A stretch of DNA of 43,734 nt, from the IMG/VR virus record IMGVR_UViG_3300008339_006854, positions 1 through 43,734 of that record, one strand, 5' to 3'. The translations under genes and the position numbers were made by a program. Source of the DNA: a virus. Below are positions 7,273 to 15,744 of this stretch, piece by piece. How positions within the stretch are numbered: the stretch's first letter is position 1; each line of letters opens with the position of its first letter. The notes beneath the pieces were generated by a model. It worked only from the letters and a program-made list of their open reading frames with translations, was not told the origin of the DNA and ran no database searches.

Positions 7273-8133
7273 ATGGCAGAGCCACAACAAGTTCAAATTC
7301 AAGTCGACCTTGAATATCTAAAAACCACTCGTGTTCACATCTGTATGCCCTGTTATGGGGGCCAGCTGACAGAAGCAACATTCATGAGTTTTATCAAATG
7401 GGGCAATACCTGCCGACAACTAGGCATTGATTGGACTGTAGAAACCATGACTAATGAAAGTTTGATTAGTCGTGCTAGAAACACTCTGACTGCAAAGTTT
7501 TTGAATACAGAAGGTTCAACACACTTGATGTTTATTGACGCGGACATTGGCTGGGAACCCTGGCATTTGTTGGTGTTGCTAAATCGCCAAGTGGATGTGA
7601 TTGGTGGATTGTATCCCATGAAATCACTGCCAGTTAAATGGTGTGTGAATGGCATTCCAGGTCAAGAAGAAGGCGTGGACAACTTGGTAGAAGTTACCAA
7701 GACTGGCACAGGATTCTTGTTGATCAAGAAAGATGTGTTTGACAAACTGAATGCACACCCTGCTGTGCGTCATTTCAACAATGACATTGGTCTAGATCCT
7801 GCGCTGGACAAGTACATGAAAACCTACTTTGACACTGCTGTGCGTGAAAACCGCTACTATTCAGAAGACTGGACATTCTGCGAAAACTGGCGTGATCTAG
7901 GCGGCAAAGTGTATATCGACAAACGTGTGTTGTTGAAACACGTGGGCACCTATGTGTTTGATGCGCAAACACAGGACAAGTTGTACCAAGACTTGCATGC
8001 TATTGCTGCTCCTAAGATTGCCAATGCACATGATGCAGCCAAGCAACCAGTTGATATAACTGAGCCTGAAATCATGGCATCCAGCACCCCTGTGGATGTT
8101 GTGCCCGTGGAAGAACCAGCTACAGCCAAGTAA
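7273..8133 (+). CDS. GT-A family glycosyltransferase
   Basis: 286 residues with GGAG ribosome site. It has the layout of Anp1-like/GT-A glycosyltransferases: a first strand with VHICMPCYGG (21-30), NESLISRARNTL (61-72), a metal- and nucleotide-sugar-binding FIDADIGW (87-94, DAD at 89-91), and an acceptor-side SEDWTFCENWRDLGG. It would transfer a sugar from a nucleotide-sugar donor in the cytoplasm. The last 40 residues are a Pro/Val/Glu-rich tail, likely disordered. Its place between structural genes suggests glycosylation of virion proteins or of DNA; the acceptor is not visible from sequence. Confidence 0.85.
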   Translation: MAEPQQVQIQVDLEYLKTTRVHICMPCYGGQLTEATFMSFIKWGNTCRQLGIDWTVETMTNESLISRARNTLTAKFLNTEGSTHLMFIDADIGWEPWHLLVLLNRQVDVIGGLYPMKSLPVKWCVNGIPGQEEGVDNLVEVTKTGTGFLLIKKDVFDKLNAHPAVRHFNNDIGLDPALDKYMKTYFDTAVRENRYYSEDWTFCENWRDLGGKVYIDKRVLLKHVGTYVFDAQTQDKLYQDLHAIAAPKIANAHDAAKQPVDITEPEIMASSTPVDVVPVEEPATAK

Positions 8134-8136
8134 CGG

Positions 8137-8142
8137 TAAATA
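8137..8142 (+). promoter_or_regulatory. Candidate late promoter (GTAAATA)
   Basis: TAAATA ends 8 nt before the ATG at 8151 and no Shine-Dalgarno is present. Confidence 0.45.
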
Positions 8143-8150
8143 CAGTTCGT

Positions 8151-11100
8151 ATGAACATCAACGAACTGGATTCCTTCAAGCTGAGTGATGCTGTAAAGTT
8201 TCACAATCGTCTCAACCCTAAAATCTGGGGCAGGGACGAGCAATTGTTACCCGAAGTACGCGAAAAGCTGTTGGCCATTGCTGACAATTTTCGCGAATTT
8301 CTTGGCGTAGGTGACCTTGACGTCCGTGACATAACCATCTCAGGCAGTAATGCTGCCTACAGCTATACCCCATATTCCGACATTGATCTACACCTTGTGG
8401 TGGAGTTTCCTGCTGACGACGAAGTTTATCAGGAACTGTTCAATGCCAAAAAATACCAATATAACGATGAACACAAGTTGAGCATCGGCGGCGTGCCTGT
8501 GGAACTGTATGTGCAAAATGCAGCCGAGTCTCCTGTGAGTCAAGGTGAGTATTCTATCCCACGTGACGAATGGATTCAAGTGCCACGCAGAAAACGTGCC
8601 AGAATTGACGACACCTGTGTGCGAGCCAAGGTCGAAGATTTGGATGCTAGAATACATTCAGCAATTGAATCTGGCAACGCTGAATCCATGAGCAGACTGT
8701 GGGACAAGATCAAGGCCATGCGCCAAAGTGGCTTGGATGCTCACGGCGAGTTTGGGTGTGAAAACATTGTGTTCAAAATCCTGCGTAACAAAGGTTGCAT
8801 CAAGGATTTGCGCACAGCTAGAACAGCCGCACAAGATCACGAGCTGAGTCTACAAGAACGCCGAAAAAAGAAATCCCGAGTGCGTTATGGATTTGGCAGC
8901 TATTGGTCTCCTGGATTTGGCTACGGAGGAGAATCAGGCGAAGGTGGTGACGGTGGTGGTGGCGAAAGCATGCGCGAAGGCCATCAAGGACAACCCTACA
9001 GTTCAGAAGATGGTGTTGCTGCCAGCACACAAATGTTCTTGAATGAAGATGACACTGAGAGCATGGTGCAACAGTTTATTCAAGACACTGCTGAACGCTT
9101 GGGCATTGAACGCATGCCTGAAATTGTACTACATGACAATGACGGATGGAGTGAACAAAATCGTTCATTTGGCATGTACCAACCAGAGCTGCATGTTTTG
9201 CATGTGAATCTGCGCGATCGACATGTGATGGATATTCTTCGCACTGTGGCACACGAACTGGCACACTGCCGCCAACAGGAATTAGAACAATTGGATCACA
9301 CATCTGGCAACACAGGCTCTCCTGTGGAGAACGAAGCAAACGCTGTGGCTGGCATTATCATGCGAGACTTTGCTGATGCACACCCAGAACTGTTTGACCA
9401 TGAAGACATTCGTGAGTCATCTGGATACATTCCCACCTGGGCCGAACGCAACGATCCTCGATTTGAAATGGCACTGAGTGTGGATGTGCATCCAGGACAA
9501 ACTGGCACAGAAGCCAACAAGATGCGACTGGCCACTGATTCGCAAGGCCATCCACAACTGTTGCGAGCAGATGGCAAGGTAAAGTTAGCAGAAAGTCTAG
9601 CACAAGAATTTGAACTGTTTGAAGAACAAGACCTGTTTGAAATAAACATGGGCAGCAAAAATTTGCGCAGGGAAGCTGCCAAAACAGGTGCCATTGCTGG
9701 CATGGAATTTGAAATGATTGTGCCTGGTATGGAATCCGAAGATCCTGAAATGGAACCAGACTATGATCAGGATGAACGCTGTGTTAGCATTGATGATGCT
9801 GTGCGATTCTTTCATGATGGCGACTACAACGGCCGTAGAGATGTTGAACGCCTGCGTGAAAGAATGCAGGACGATTTCCAGGAATGGCTGGATGAAAAAC
9901 TTCGCGATGACTGGGGCGGTGAAAGCCAAGATTACATTCGTGACTGGCTTCGGAATAATGTAAATGAAGATGAATGGAATCCTAACGAGTTAACTGGTGA
10001 TGAACGAAACGAAGCATTTGATGAATTTGCAGCCAATGTAGACGCTGATCCTTCGAGTACTTACTACAATGAAGCCTTTGATGAATGGCGGGAAGAATTC
10101 CAAGAAAATTATGACGAAAGCGACTGGTTAGACGCCACAGACCTTGACAGAATGAGTGAGGTTGAGCAAATGTATGGAATGAATTGGCCCTACTGGACTA
10201 GCATGAACAGCGGCGAGATTGACGCAGATCAAGTGGCTGACGAATTCAGTCAGGCTGTGGGTCGTGAAGTGCGAGTGAACACAAGATATCATCAGTCCGG
10301 CGACAGACCTGGACCCAACAATCAATTCTATGTAGTAGAACCAGACGCCAGTTTGGAAGGCGACAATGACGGCGACGAAGGCTTGGAGTTTGTGAGCCCG
10401 CCCATGCCCATAGATGAACTGCTGAAAGATTTAAATGCCGTGAAGGCCTGGGCTGGACGCATGGGCGTTTATACCAACAGTTCGACTGGCCTGCACATCA
10501 ACATATCAGTGCCTGACTACAGTTTAGATCGTTTGGACTATGTAAAACTGGCCTTGCTGTTGGGCGACGAGTATGTGCTCAAACAATTTGGTCGCAGTTC
10601 CAATACCTACACCAAATCAGCACTAGGCAAGGTGCGTGATCGTGTGCGGTCCAACCCCGAAGACGCACAGCGTTTGCTGGACAAGATGAAAGGTCAAATG
10701 GGTGAACTGGCTTCCAAGGCCATCCATTCAGGCAGCACAGACAAGTACACATCAATCAACACCAAGAGCGGACACATTGAATTCCGTTCGCCGGGTGGTG
10801 ACTGGCTGGATGACAACTTTGACAAGATTGAAAACACTCTGTTGCGTTTCACAGTGGCCATGAGTGCAGCACTTAACCCTGAAGCCTATCGAGAAGAGTA
10901 TCAAAAGAAACTATACAAACTGTTGACTCAGGATCAAAAAGGGTCAGACACAATCCGATACTTTGCTGACTATGTGGCTGGCAAGATTCCCAAGGCTGCC
11001 TTGCGTAGTTTTGTCAAGCAAGCACAACTACAACGCAAGACGGAGCGTAATAAAACAAGCGGTGAAAAGATGTGGTGGAACGTTTCCAATCCTGGCAATA

Positions 11101-12320
11101 GTTATGCCAGTGTAGAAGTTGTTGCCACCTCTCGAGAAGAAGCCATTGAAAAAGCCTTGGGGGATGATGGCTATCCGTCTTGGGCCAACACACGACAATC
11201 TATTGTGGCTGAACCTGTGCGTCCGTATAATTTGGATGCACAATCTACACAAGACGACGACACAGCTAGTGCCTTTACTGCACCGCCAGGTTCTCAAGGT
11301 GGTGGCCGCCCCAATGACCCCAACGGTCGCTATGCCATTGTGCTACGCTCGGATCCAGGCCTGTATGGCAGTTTTACTGGCCCAGCACCTGACTATCAGT
11401 TTAGATTTAACATGGGCAATCCAGCGGAACAGGCACAAGGCAGATATGTTCTCCAAGCCTGGGCTGCTAGAAACAATGTGGTTGCTGCTGACTACATGGT
11501 GGTGGATACTGAACAATGGGATCGGCCTGCAGATGCAGCATCGGGTGGTATCATTGACATTGAACCAGATATAGAGGTGGTCTACCCTGGAAGCACAGCA
11601 GCCTTGGCACAACAGCGAGCCACGCCAGGCACATTCTCTGGTGCATGGAAGGTGTTGGTCAATGGTGAAGAAGTTCATAGATTTTCAGGCGTGGGCAACA
11701 ATCAAGGCGATGCTAACCGTGTAGCGGCTCAATGGTTGCGAAACAATGGTCGGGGAGTGTCAGGCGAAGGCTTTGAAGTTGTGCCAATCATGACAGAAGG
11801 TGTAGCCGAAGGCAAGGATCGCTACGGAAACTTTGATCCTCCTGGTCCTGAAAGCCGACCCACAATGCCAGCGGGCACTGTGCGAGTGGATGTGTCAGAC
11901 ATGTATGACTGGTACAAGTTGGGCAAGAACATTGCTAACTTAGACAGAGATAACACTGACGATTTTGGCAAAGGACCACCCAGTACTATTGTGAGTTTTG
12001 GCGACGAAGATCTTGAACATGAATACATCAAGCAGTTGGAAAAACTAGGGTTAACCACCACTGACATTGATCCTGTAGATCCCAATCAACCTGCTGGCAT
12101 CAAGCGTCAAAAAACTGATCCCACATACAACGTAGGTGAAAACTTTGCTGACGGTCGGAATCCCCAAGACAAAGGCGATTCAAAGCGACACGGCGTGCCC
12201 ACCAAAGCATCAGTAAGCACCCTGCGTAAAGTGGCCAAACAAGGCGGTCGCAAAGGACAATTGGCACACTGGATGGCCAACATGAAGGCTGGACGGGCTC
12301 GAGCCAAACGCAATAAATAA
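8151..12320 (+). CDS. Polyprotein: nucleotidyltransferase, metallopeptidase, amidoligase
   Basis: 1389 residues with at least three catalytic-type domains. (1) A Pol-beta-type nucleotidyltransferase (about 1-240) with GS at 65-66 and metal Asp at 77 and 79 in YSDIDLHLV. (2) A zincin-like peptidase with HELAH at 368-372 and a downstream ENEANAVAG. (3) An amidoligase/glutamine-synthetase-like ligase with GMEFEM from 517, EFVSPP, GLHINI from 780 and EFRSPGG from 877. Gly-rich (about 255-275) and very acidic (about 555-690) linkers separate the parts. The last third (about 940-1389) has no recognised fold and a very basic end. No ribosome site is visible. I infer a packaged, possibly protease-processed protein that enters the cell with the DNA. 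Frame and domains are clear; function is inferred. Confidence 0.85.
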   Translation: MNINELDSFKLSDAVKFHNRLNPKIWGRDEQLLPEVREKLLAIADNFREFLGVGDLDVRDITISGSNAAYSYTPYSDIDLHLVVEFPADDEVYQELFNAKKYQYNDEHKLSIGGVPVELYVQNAAESPVSQGEYSIPRDEWIQVPRRKRARIDDTCVRAKVEDLDARIHSAIESGNAESMSRLWDKIKAMRQSGLDAHGEFGCENIVFKILRNKGCIKDLRTARTAAQDHELSLQERRKKKSRVRYGFGSYWSPGFGYGGESGEGGDGGGGESMREGHQGQPYSSEDGVAASTQMFLNEDDTESMVQQFIQDTAERLGIERMPEIVLHDNDGWSEQNRSFGMYQPELHVLHVNLRDRHVMDILRTVAHELAHCRQQELEQLDHTSGNTGSPVENEANAVAGIIMRDFADAHPELFDHEDIRESSGYIPTWAERNDPRFEMALSVDVHPGQTGTEANKMRLATDSQGHPQLLRADGKVKLAESLAQEFELFEEQDLFEINMGSKNLRREAAKTGAIAGMEFEMIVPGMESEDPEMEPDYDQDERCVSIDDAVRFFHDGDYNGRRDVERLRERMQDDFQEWLDEKLRDDWGGESQDYIRDWLRNNVNEDEWNPNELTGDERNEAFDEFAANVDADPSSTYYNEAFDEWREEFQENYDESDWLDATDLDRMSEVEQMYGMNWPYWTSMNSGEIDADQVADEFSQAVGREVRVNTRYHQSGDRPGPNNQFYVVEPDASLEGDNDGDEGLEFVSPPMPIDELLKDLNAVKAWAGRMGVYTNSSTGLHINISVPDYSLDRLDYVKLALLLGDEYVLKQFGRSSNTYTKSALGKVRDRVRSNPEDAQRLLDKMKGQMGELASKAIHSGSTDKYTSINTKSGHIEFRSPGGDWLDDNFDKIENTLLRFTVAMSAALNPEAYREEYQKKLYKLLTQDQKGSDTIRYFADYVAGKIPKAALRSFVKQAQLQRKTERNKTSGEKMWWNVSNPGNSYASVEVVATSREEAIEKALGDDGYPSWANTRQSIVAEPVRPYNLDAQSTQDDDTASAFTAPPGSQGGGRPNDPNGRYAIVLRSDPGLYGSFTGPAPDYQFRFNMGNPAEQAQGRYVLQAWAARNNVVAADYMVVDTEQWDRPADAASGGIIDIEPDIEVVYPGSTAALAQQRATPGTFSGAWKVLVNGEEVHRFSGVGNNQGDANRVAAQWLRNNGRGVSGEGFEVVPIMTEGVAEGKDRYGNFDPPGPESRPTMPAGTVRVDVSDMYDWYKLGKNIANLDRDNTDDFGKGPPSTIVSFGDEDLEHEYIKQLEKLGLTTTDIDPVDPNQPAGIKRQKTDPTYNVGENFADGRNPQDKGDSKRHGVPTKASVSTLRKVAKQGGRKGQLAHWMANMKAGRARAKRNK
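11796..11812 (+). repeat. Dispersed GVAEG repeat, copy 1
   Basis: A 17-nt unit GAAGGTGTAGCCGAAGG encoding EGVAEG, near the end of the polyprotein gene. Four related copies follow in the gene at 12677-14512. Confidence 0.6.
12314..12319 (+). promoter_or_regulatory. Candidate late promoter (AATAAATA)
   Basis: TAAATA overlaps the stop codon of the polyprotein gene and ends 7 nt before the ATG at 12327, with no Shine-Dalgarno. Confidence 0.4.
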
Positions 12321-12326
12321 CCCATC

Positions 12327-12680
12327 ATGAGATATAAAGAAATTCTTGAAGCCTGCTGGACTGGTTATCGCCAAGCAGGCATGAAAAACAAAGGTGGTCG
12401 TCAGGTGCCCAATTGTGTGCCTGTGAGCGAAACCGAGTTGGAAGAAAATCTCCGTGATTGGTTCAAAGACAAGTGGGTACGCTTTGGGCCCGACGGCAAG
12501 ATCCGTGGTGATTGTGCTAGAGGCAGTTCAAAAGAAGGCAAGCCCAAGTGTTTGCCGCAAGCCAAAGCACATGCCCTGGGCAAAAAAGGTCGTGCGTCAG
12601 CAGCCGCAAGAAAACGCAGACAAGATCCCAACCCCAACCGCACAGGAAAGGCCATCAACGTGGCCACTAAAAAGAAATGA
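12327..12680 (+). CDS. Basic internal-protein candidate
   Basis: 117 residues, very rich in Lys, Arg and Gly. The N-terminus MRYKEILE-A strongly resembles the T4 internal-protein capsid-targeting peptide, which ends in I-x-E before a small residue; cleavage after Glu8 is predicted. The C-terminal half reads ARGSSKEGKPKCLP, KAHALGKKGRASAA and KRRQDPNPNRTGK, a small Cys-containing basic module I recall from other phage and giant-virus proteins. It should bind DNA. The gene is coupled to the next by a 4-nt ATGA overlap. A packaged DNA-binding protein is the likely role. Confidence 0.7.
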   Translation: MRYKEILEACWTGYRQAGMKNKGGRQVPNCVPVSETELEENLRDWFKDKWVRFGPDGKIRGDCARGSSKEGKPKCLPQAKAHALGKKGRASAAARKRRQDPNPNRTGKAINVATKKK

Positions 12681-14512
12681 TTATAGACGACTTATTTGAA
12701 GCCTCACAGTCATGCCCACACTGTGGTGGTCCCATGTTCAGTGAAATGCTGATGATGGAAAAGAAAGACGCCTGCTACTACAAAGTAAAAGCGTCAGCAA
12801 AAGTATGGCCATCAGCCTATGCATCTGGACGCTTGGTTCAGTGTCGCAAAAAAGGCGCTGGCAATTATGGCAACAAGTCTGAAGGTGTGATGGAAATGGA
12901 CAAATCACAAACACCTCCAGGGCGTGATGGTAGTAACGATGAAGGCGGCAAAAAAGAATACACTGCTAAAGCAACCACTGCTAAAAAAGTAGCCAAGGAT
13001 GCTGAAAAGATTCTAAACAAAGAGTTAAACAAGAAGCAAGGTGTGGCGGAAGCAACTGGCGATCAAAAGTTTGACTCAATGATGGGTCAGATCACAGGTG
13101 GTGCTACTGCTAGGCAAAGTGTAGATAGTTTGAATAAGTCTCTCACTGCAAGAACAGGCAGCGACCCAGAAACAGCATTGGCCAAATGGGGCCAGGAATT
13201 TATAAATTGGCTTGAAAAAATTTGCCGCAACTTTGAAAGGCAAGGTGTAGATAGGTTTAATAAATTAGAAAAAGTAGGTAATCTTGACGACGGTGGCGAA
13301 ACTATGGCGCACTGGTTGATTGAGGTCGCCAAACAATCCAATACCTCAGGCATTACACAGGCTGACATACAGGAATTTTCTAGCGAGTTTAATACCCACG
13401 GAATGTGGGCTTGGCATCAGTTTCCTATAGCTTGGGGTCTAAAAGAATGGCAAGACTATAAAGATCAATGGACTGGCCCTGATGGTTACATAGCCAATCT
13501 AGGACAAGGCATGGCGGAAGGCTCGGAGTCAGATGCTTACGGTAACACTGGTGAAAAGCATGAATGTGGTTCTTGCGATGGCACTGGAATAGATACACAC
13601 GATGATGAGTGCCCAGAATGCGGTGGCAAAGGCTGGGTGAGAAATAAGGAAGCATTGAAGAAGAAAGGCATGGCGGAAGAGTATGAACTAGCAGGTGTTG
13701 GCGTAGCATACGAACTGGGTCGTCGAGCATACAAACAAGGTATGACCATCAGAGACAATCCATATAGTGCCACAAGAGAAGCCCGTAAAAATGACGAATG
13801 GGCCAAAGGATTAGAACGCGGCAAACACGATGCAAATGATGCCAGACATTTCCGCAGTAGTGTAAGAGAACAAGGTGTAGCGGAAGGTGATCTTGACGAA
13901 GGCTGGAAAGAAAAATTAGGTGGCGCGGCATTGGCAGGTGCAATGGCACTGGGCGCAGGTGGTGCCAATGCTAGAGTTACTCCTGATGGCCAAGGCGGTT
14001 TCACTGGCGGATTCAAGCCAAGTGCAACAATGACATCACCTGCTGATAATAAACCGGCTGCAGAAGCACCAAAAGGCTTTAGCAAAGAATATTTACAAAG
14101 TGTAATAGACGGCAAGCACCCAAGACCAATGGTTAGTGTTGAAAAAGCAAAAGAACTATTAAAGAACATGCAAGAAGGTGACTTGAATGAAAAGTCAACC
14201 AGCCAAGCACAATTCCGCACCATGGCAGCAGCCGCACACAATCCTGAATTTGCAAAAAAAGTTGGCATCAGCCAAGACGTTGCTCAAGAGTTCCACGGTG
14301 CTGATCGCAAGCAGGACTATGCAGACTTGCCTAAAAAGGCTGACGAAAGCAAATCAACTCCCAAAGAAAAAGAAGCCGACTACGGTGATGATTATCAAGA
14401 CATGATTGCTAGAGTAAAGAAACTGGCTGGCTTGGGCCCACTTAAAACTGTGTATGATCCCCAAAAGCGTGTGTATCGCAACATGCCCACAGCGGTGCAA
14501 CCTAAAAAATGA
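12677..14512 (+). CDS. Multi-segment internal-protein candidate with zinc-finger motifs
   Basis: 611 residues. The start MIIDDLFE-A is another predicted capsid-targeting peptide ending L-F-E at 6-8. CPHCGG follows at about 13-18. Around residues 292-318 there is a DnaJ-type zinc finger pair (CGSCDGTG and CPECGGKGW). Linkers carry four QG[VM]AE units (repeats at 13037, 13505, 13664, 13871). A segment near 415-440 (AALAGAMALGAGGANA) is hydrophobic and could insert in a membrane. The C-terminus has DMIARVKKLAGLGPLK. It looks like a string of small modules joined by possible protease sites. Overlaps both neighbours by 4 nt. Function unknown. Confidence 0.75.
   Translation: MIIDDLFEASQSCPHCGGPMFSEMLMMEKKDACYYKVKASAKVWPSAYASGRLVQCRKKGAGNYGNKSEGVMEMDKSQTPPGRDGSNDEGGKKEYTAKATTAKKVAKDAEKILNKELNKKQGVAEATGDQKFDSMMGQITGGATARQSVDSLNKSLTARTGSDPETALAKWGQEFINWLEKICRNFERQGVDRFNKLEKVGNLDDGGETMAHWLIEVAKQSNTSGITQADIQEFSSEFNTHGMWAWHQFPIAWGLKEWQDYKDQWTGPDGYIANLGQGMAEGSESDAYGNTGEKHECGSCDGTGIDTHDDECPECGGKGWVRNKEALKKKGMAEEYELAGVGVAYELGRRAYKQGMTIRDNPYSATREARKNDEWAKGLERGKHDANDARHFRSSVREQGVAEGDLDEGWKEKLGGAALAGAMALGAGGANARVTPDGQGGFTGGFKPSATMTSPADNKPAAEAPKGFSKEYLQSVIDGKHPRPMVSVEKAKELLKNMQEGDLNEKSTSQAQFRTMAAAAHNPEFAKKVGISQDVAQEFHGADRKQDYADLPKKADESKSTPKEKEADYGDDYQDMIARVKKLAGLGPLKTVYDPQKRVYRNMPTAVQPKK
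13037..13053 (+). repeat. Dispersed GVAEG repeat, copy 2
   Basis: CAAGGTGTGGCGGAAGC, encoding QGVAEA. Confidence 0.6.
13505..13521 (+). repeat. Dispersed GVAEG repeat, copy 3
   Basis: CAAGGCATGGCGGAAGG, encoding QGMAEG, directly before the segment that leads to the zinc fingers. Confidence 0.6.
13664..13680 (+). repeat. Dispersed GVAEG repeat, copy 4
   Basis: AAAGGCATGGCGGAAGA, encoding KGMAEE, just after the zinc fingers. Confidence 0.55.
13871..13887 (+). repeat. Dispersed GVAEG repeat, copy 5
   Basis: CAAGGTGTAGCGGAAGG, encoding QGVAEG, followed by DLDEG. A related unit QEGDLNE occurs about 290 nt downstream. Confidence 0.6.
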
Positions 14513-14865
14513 GAGCATACGAGTTTGCACAGTTGAAAGAAGGCGCTGTAGAAGATTTGGAAAAAGATCTAGATGATCCCAAGAGCTACAGCGCAATTGA
14601 TCACATGATGCAAACCATTGCTCGTGACTACGGCATTACTGGCAAACAACTGCACGACGAGTTTGTGAAAAAACACGGCACAATTCCAGACAAGTGGACC
14701 CGCGAGCAACTGCGTGAATTAAGTTTTCTAGGTTCACAATGCACCAAAGACTGTTCTGGTCACAGAGCAGGATATGCCTGGAGTCAAAAGCGCGGTGGCC
14801 GACAACCTGCAAGTTGGAGCGACAGTTTCAATCGCGGTGCCGCACTGTTTGCAGCAGGAAAATAA
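14509..14865 (+). CDS. Small internal-protein candidate
   Basis: 118 residues, coupled to the upstream gene by ATGA. The N-terminus MRAYEFAQLKE-G has the L-x-E ending expected for a prohead-protease-cleaved targeting peptide (after Glu11) and resembles T4 IPIII (MKTYQEFIAE). An acidic helical middle follows (DYGITGKQLHDEFVKKHG), then a C-terminal module with CTKDCSGHRAGYAWSQKRGG and SWSDSFNRGAALF, which I recall from other T4-like phage proteins. It is probably the last gene of the first internal-protein run before the glycan island. Confidence 0.65.
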   Translation: MRAYEFAQLKEGAVEDLEKDLDDPKSYSAIDHMMQTIARDYGITGKQLHDEFVKKHGTIPDKWTREQLRELSFLGSQCTKDCSGHRAGYAWSQKRGGRQPASWSDSFNRGAALFAAGK

Positions 14866-14883
14866 TTAGGCCACCCCAAAACC

Positions 14884-14889
14884 CAAATA
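14884..14889 (+). promoter_or_regulatory. Weak late-promoter-like motif (CAAATA)
   Basis: CAAATA ends 9 nt before the ATG at 14899 in the only gap of this stretch. It differs from the other copies at the first base and no ribosome site is visible. Confidence 0.25.
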
Positions 14890-14898
14890 CATAACTGC

Positions 14899-15744
14899 AT
14901 GATTGATATCTGCACAGTAGTATTTGAACAGGAACTGCCGATCCTTAAAATTCAGGCACAAAGCATAAACAATTATTGTCGCAACATAGGCATAAGAAAT
15001 ATCTATGTGGTGCTCAATGATTACGAAACCCTAGCGGAAAAAATTGATCCAGCATGGTGGGGTGATCTAGCAAGCTCTGTCTTGGTAGTGCCGCGCACAG
15101 CATTCAGCAGTGCTTGGATAGCAAACGGCTGGGTAAGCCAGCAGATTCTAAAACTTCTCACCGCGTCTATAAGTTACAATGTCTACACCATGGTATTAGA
15201 CGCCAAGACTATATTTGTTAGACCCTTGGAAATATCCAAATTGGTTAACGAACAAGGTCAGCTTACTGTGGGACAATTGGATATATTTGATGTTTTTAAA
15301 CCCAGTAAGAACATTGTGGATCAGCTGTTTGACATCAACATGACCAAACAAGCTGGCCCTGGCGGTGTGCCATTTTTCTTCCACAATGACACTGTACGCT
15401 TTATGATTGCTGATACCACAATCAAAACACATGAAAGTTTTCCCACATGGTTTCAGCGCCAAGGCATGCTGACAGAATTCATGTTGTACTCAGGATTTTG
15501 TCAATACAAGTATGGACATTTGGATCATTTTTATACCAAACAAAACACACTTGGCGGTGTGGTAAATGTTTGTCATAGCGAAGTTGACCAGTTTGATAAG
15601 AAACTTGAACTCATGCGTGATAAAAATGCTCTCACAGTGAGTATTCATCGAAATGCTTGGTCAAAAATGTTACCAGAACAAAAAACTGCATTTAAGATGT
15701 TGTTGATTGATCGCGGCCATTTTGCTGCTTGGGAACTTGAATGA
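14899..15744 (+). CDS. Glycosyltransferase-like protein (DUF6492 type)
   Basis: 281 residues. The layout IDICTVVFEQELPILKIQAQSI, then SQQILKLL (80-87) and MVLDAKTIFVRPL (98-110) matches DUF6492-like GT-A proteins. The usual DxD is replaced by D-A-K at 101-103, so catalysis may be altered or the metal site different. It is the first gene of the glycan island and overlaps the next (ATGA). A second, less altered relative is encoded on the minus strand at 18157-19026. Transfer of a sugar to a surface glycan is inferred. Confidence 0.65.
   Translation: MIDICTVVFEQELPILKIQAQSINNYCRNIGIRNIYVVLNDYETLAEKIDPAWWGDLASSVLVVPRTAFSSAWIANGWVSQQILKLLTASISYNVYTMVLDAKTIFVRPLEISKLVNEQGQLTVGQLDIFDVFKPSKNIVDQLFDINMTKQAGPGGVPFFFHNDTVRFMIADTTIKTHESFPTWFQRQGMLTEFMLYSGFCQYKYGHLDHFYTKQNTLGGVVNVCHSEVDQFDKKLELMRDKNALTVSIHRNAWSKMLPEQKTAFKMLLIDRGHFAAWELE

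Noticed and set aside
11796-13887. CRISPR-like array from the repeated 17-mers
   Set aside because: Spacing is irregular (about 150-1240 nt), the copies are in frame in coding sequence and vary at wobble positions, so they are protein-level repeats.
13537-14268. 243-codon open frame on the minus strand
   Set aside because: It lies fully inside the plus-strand gene 12677-14512, has no ribosome site and a composition (Ser/Ala/Pro/Leu) expected from an antisense shadow.
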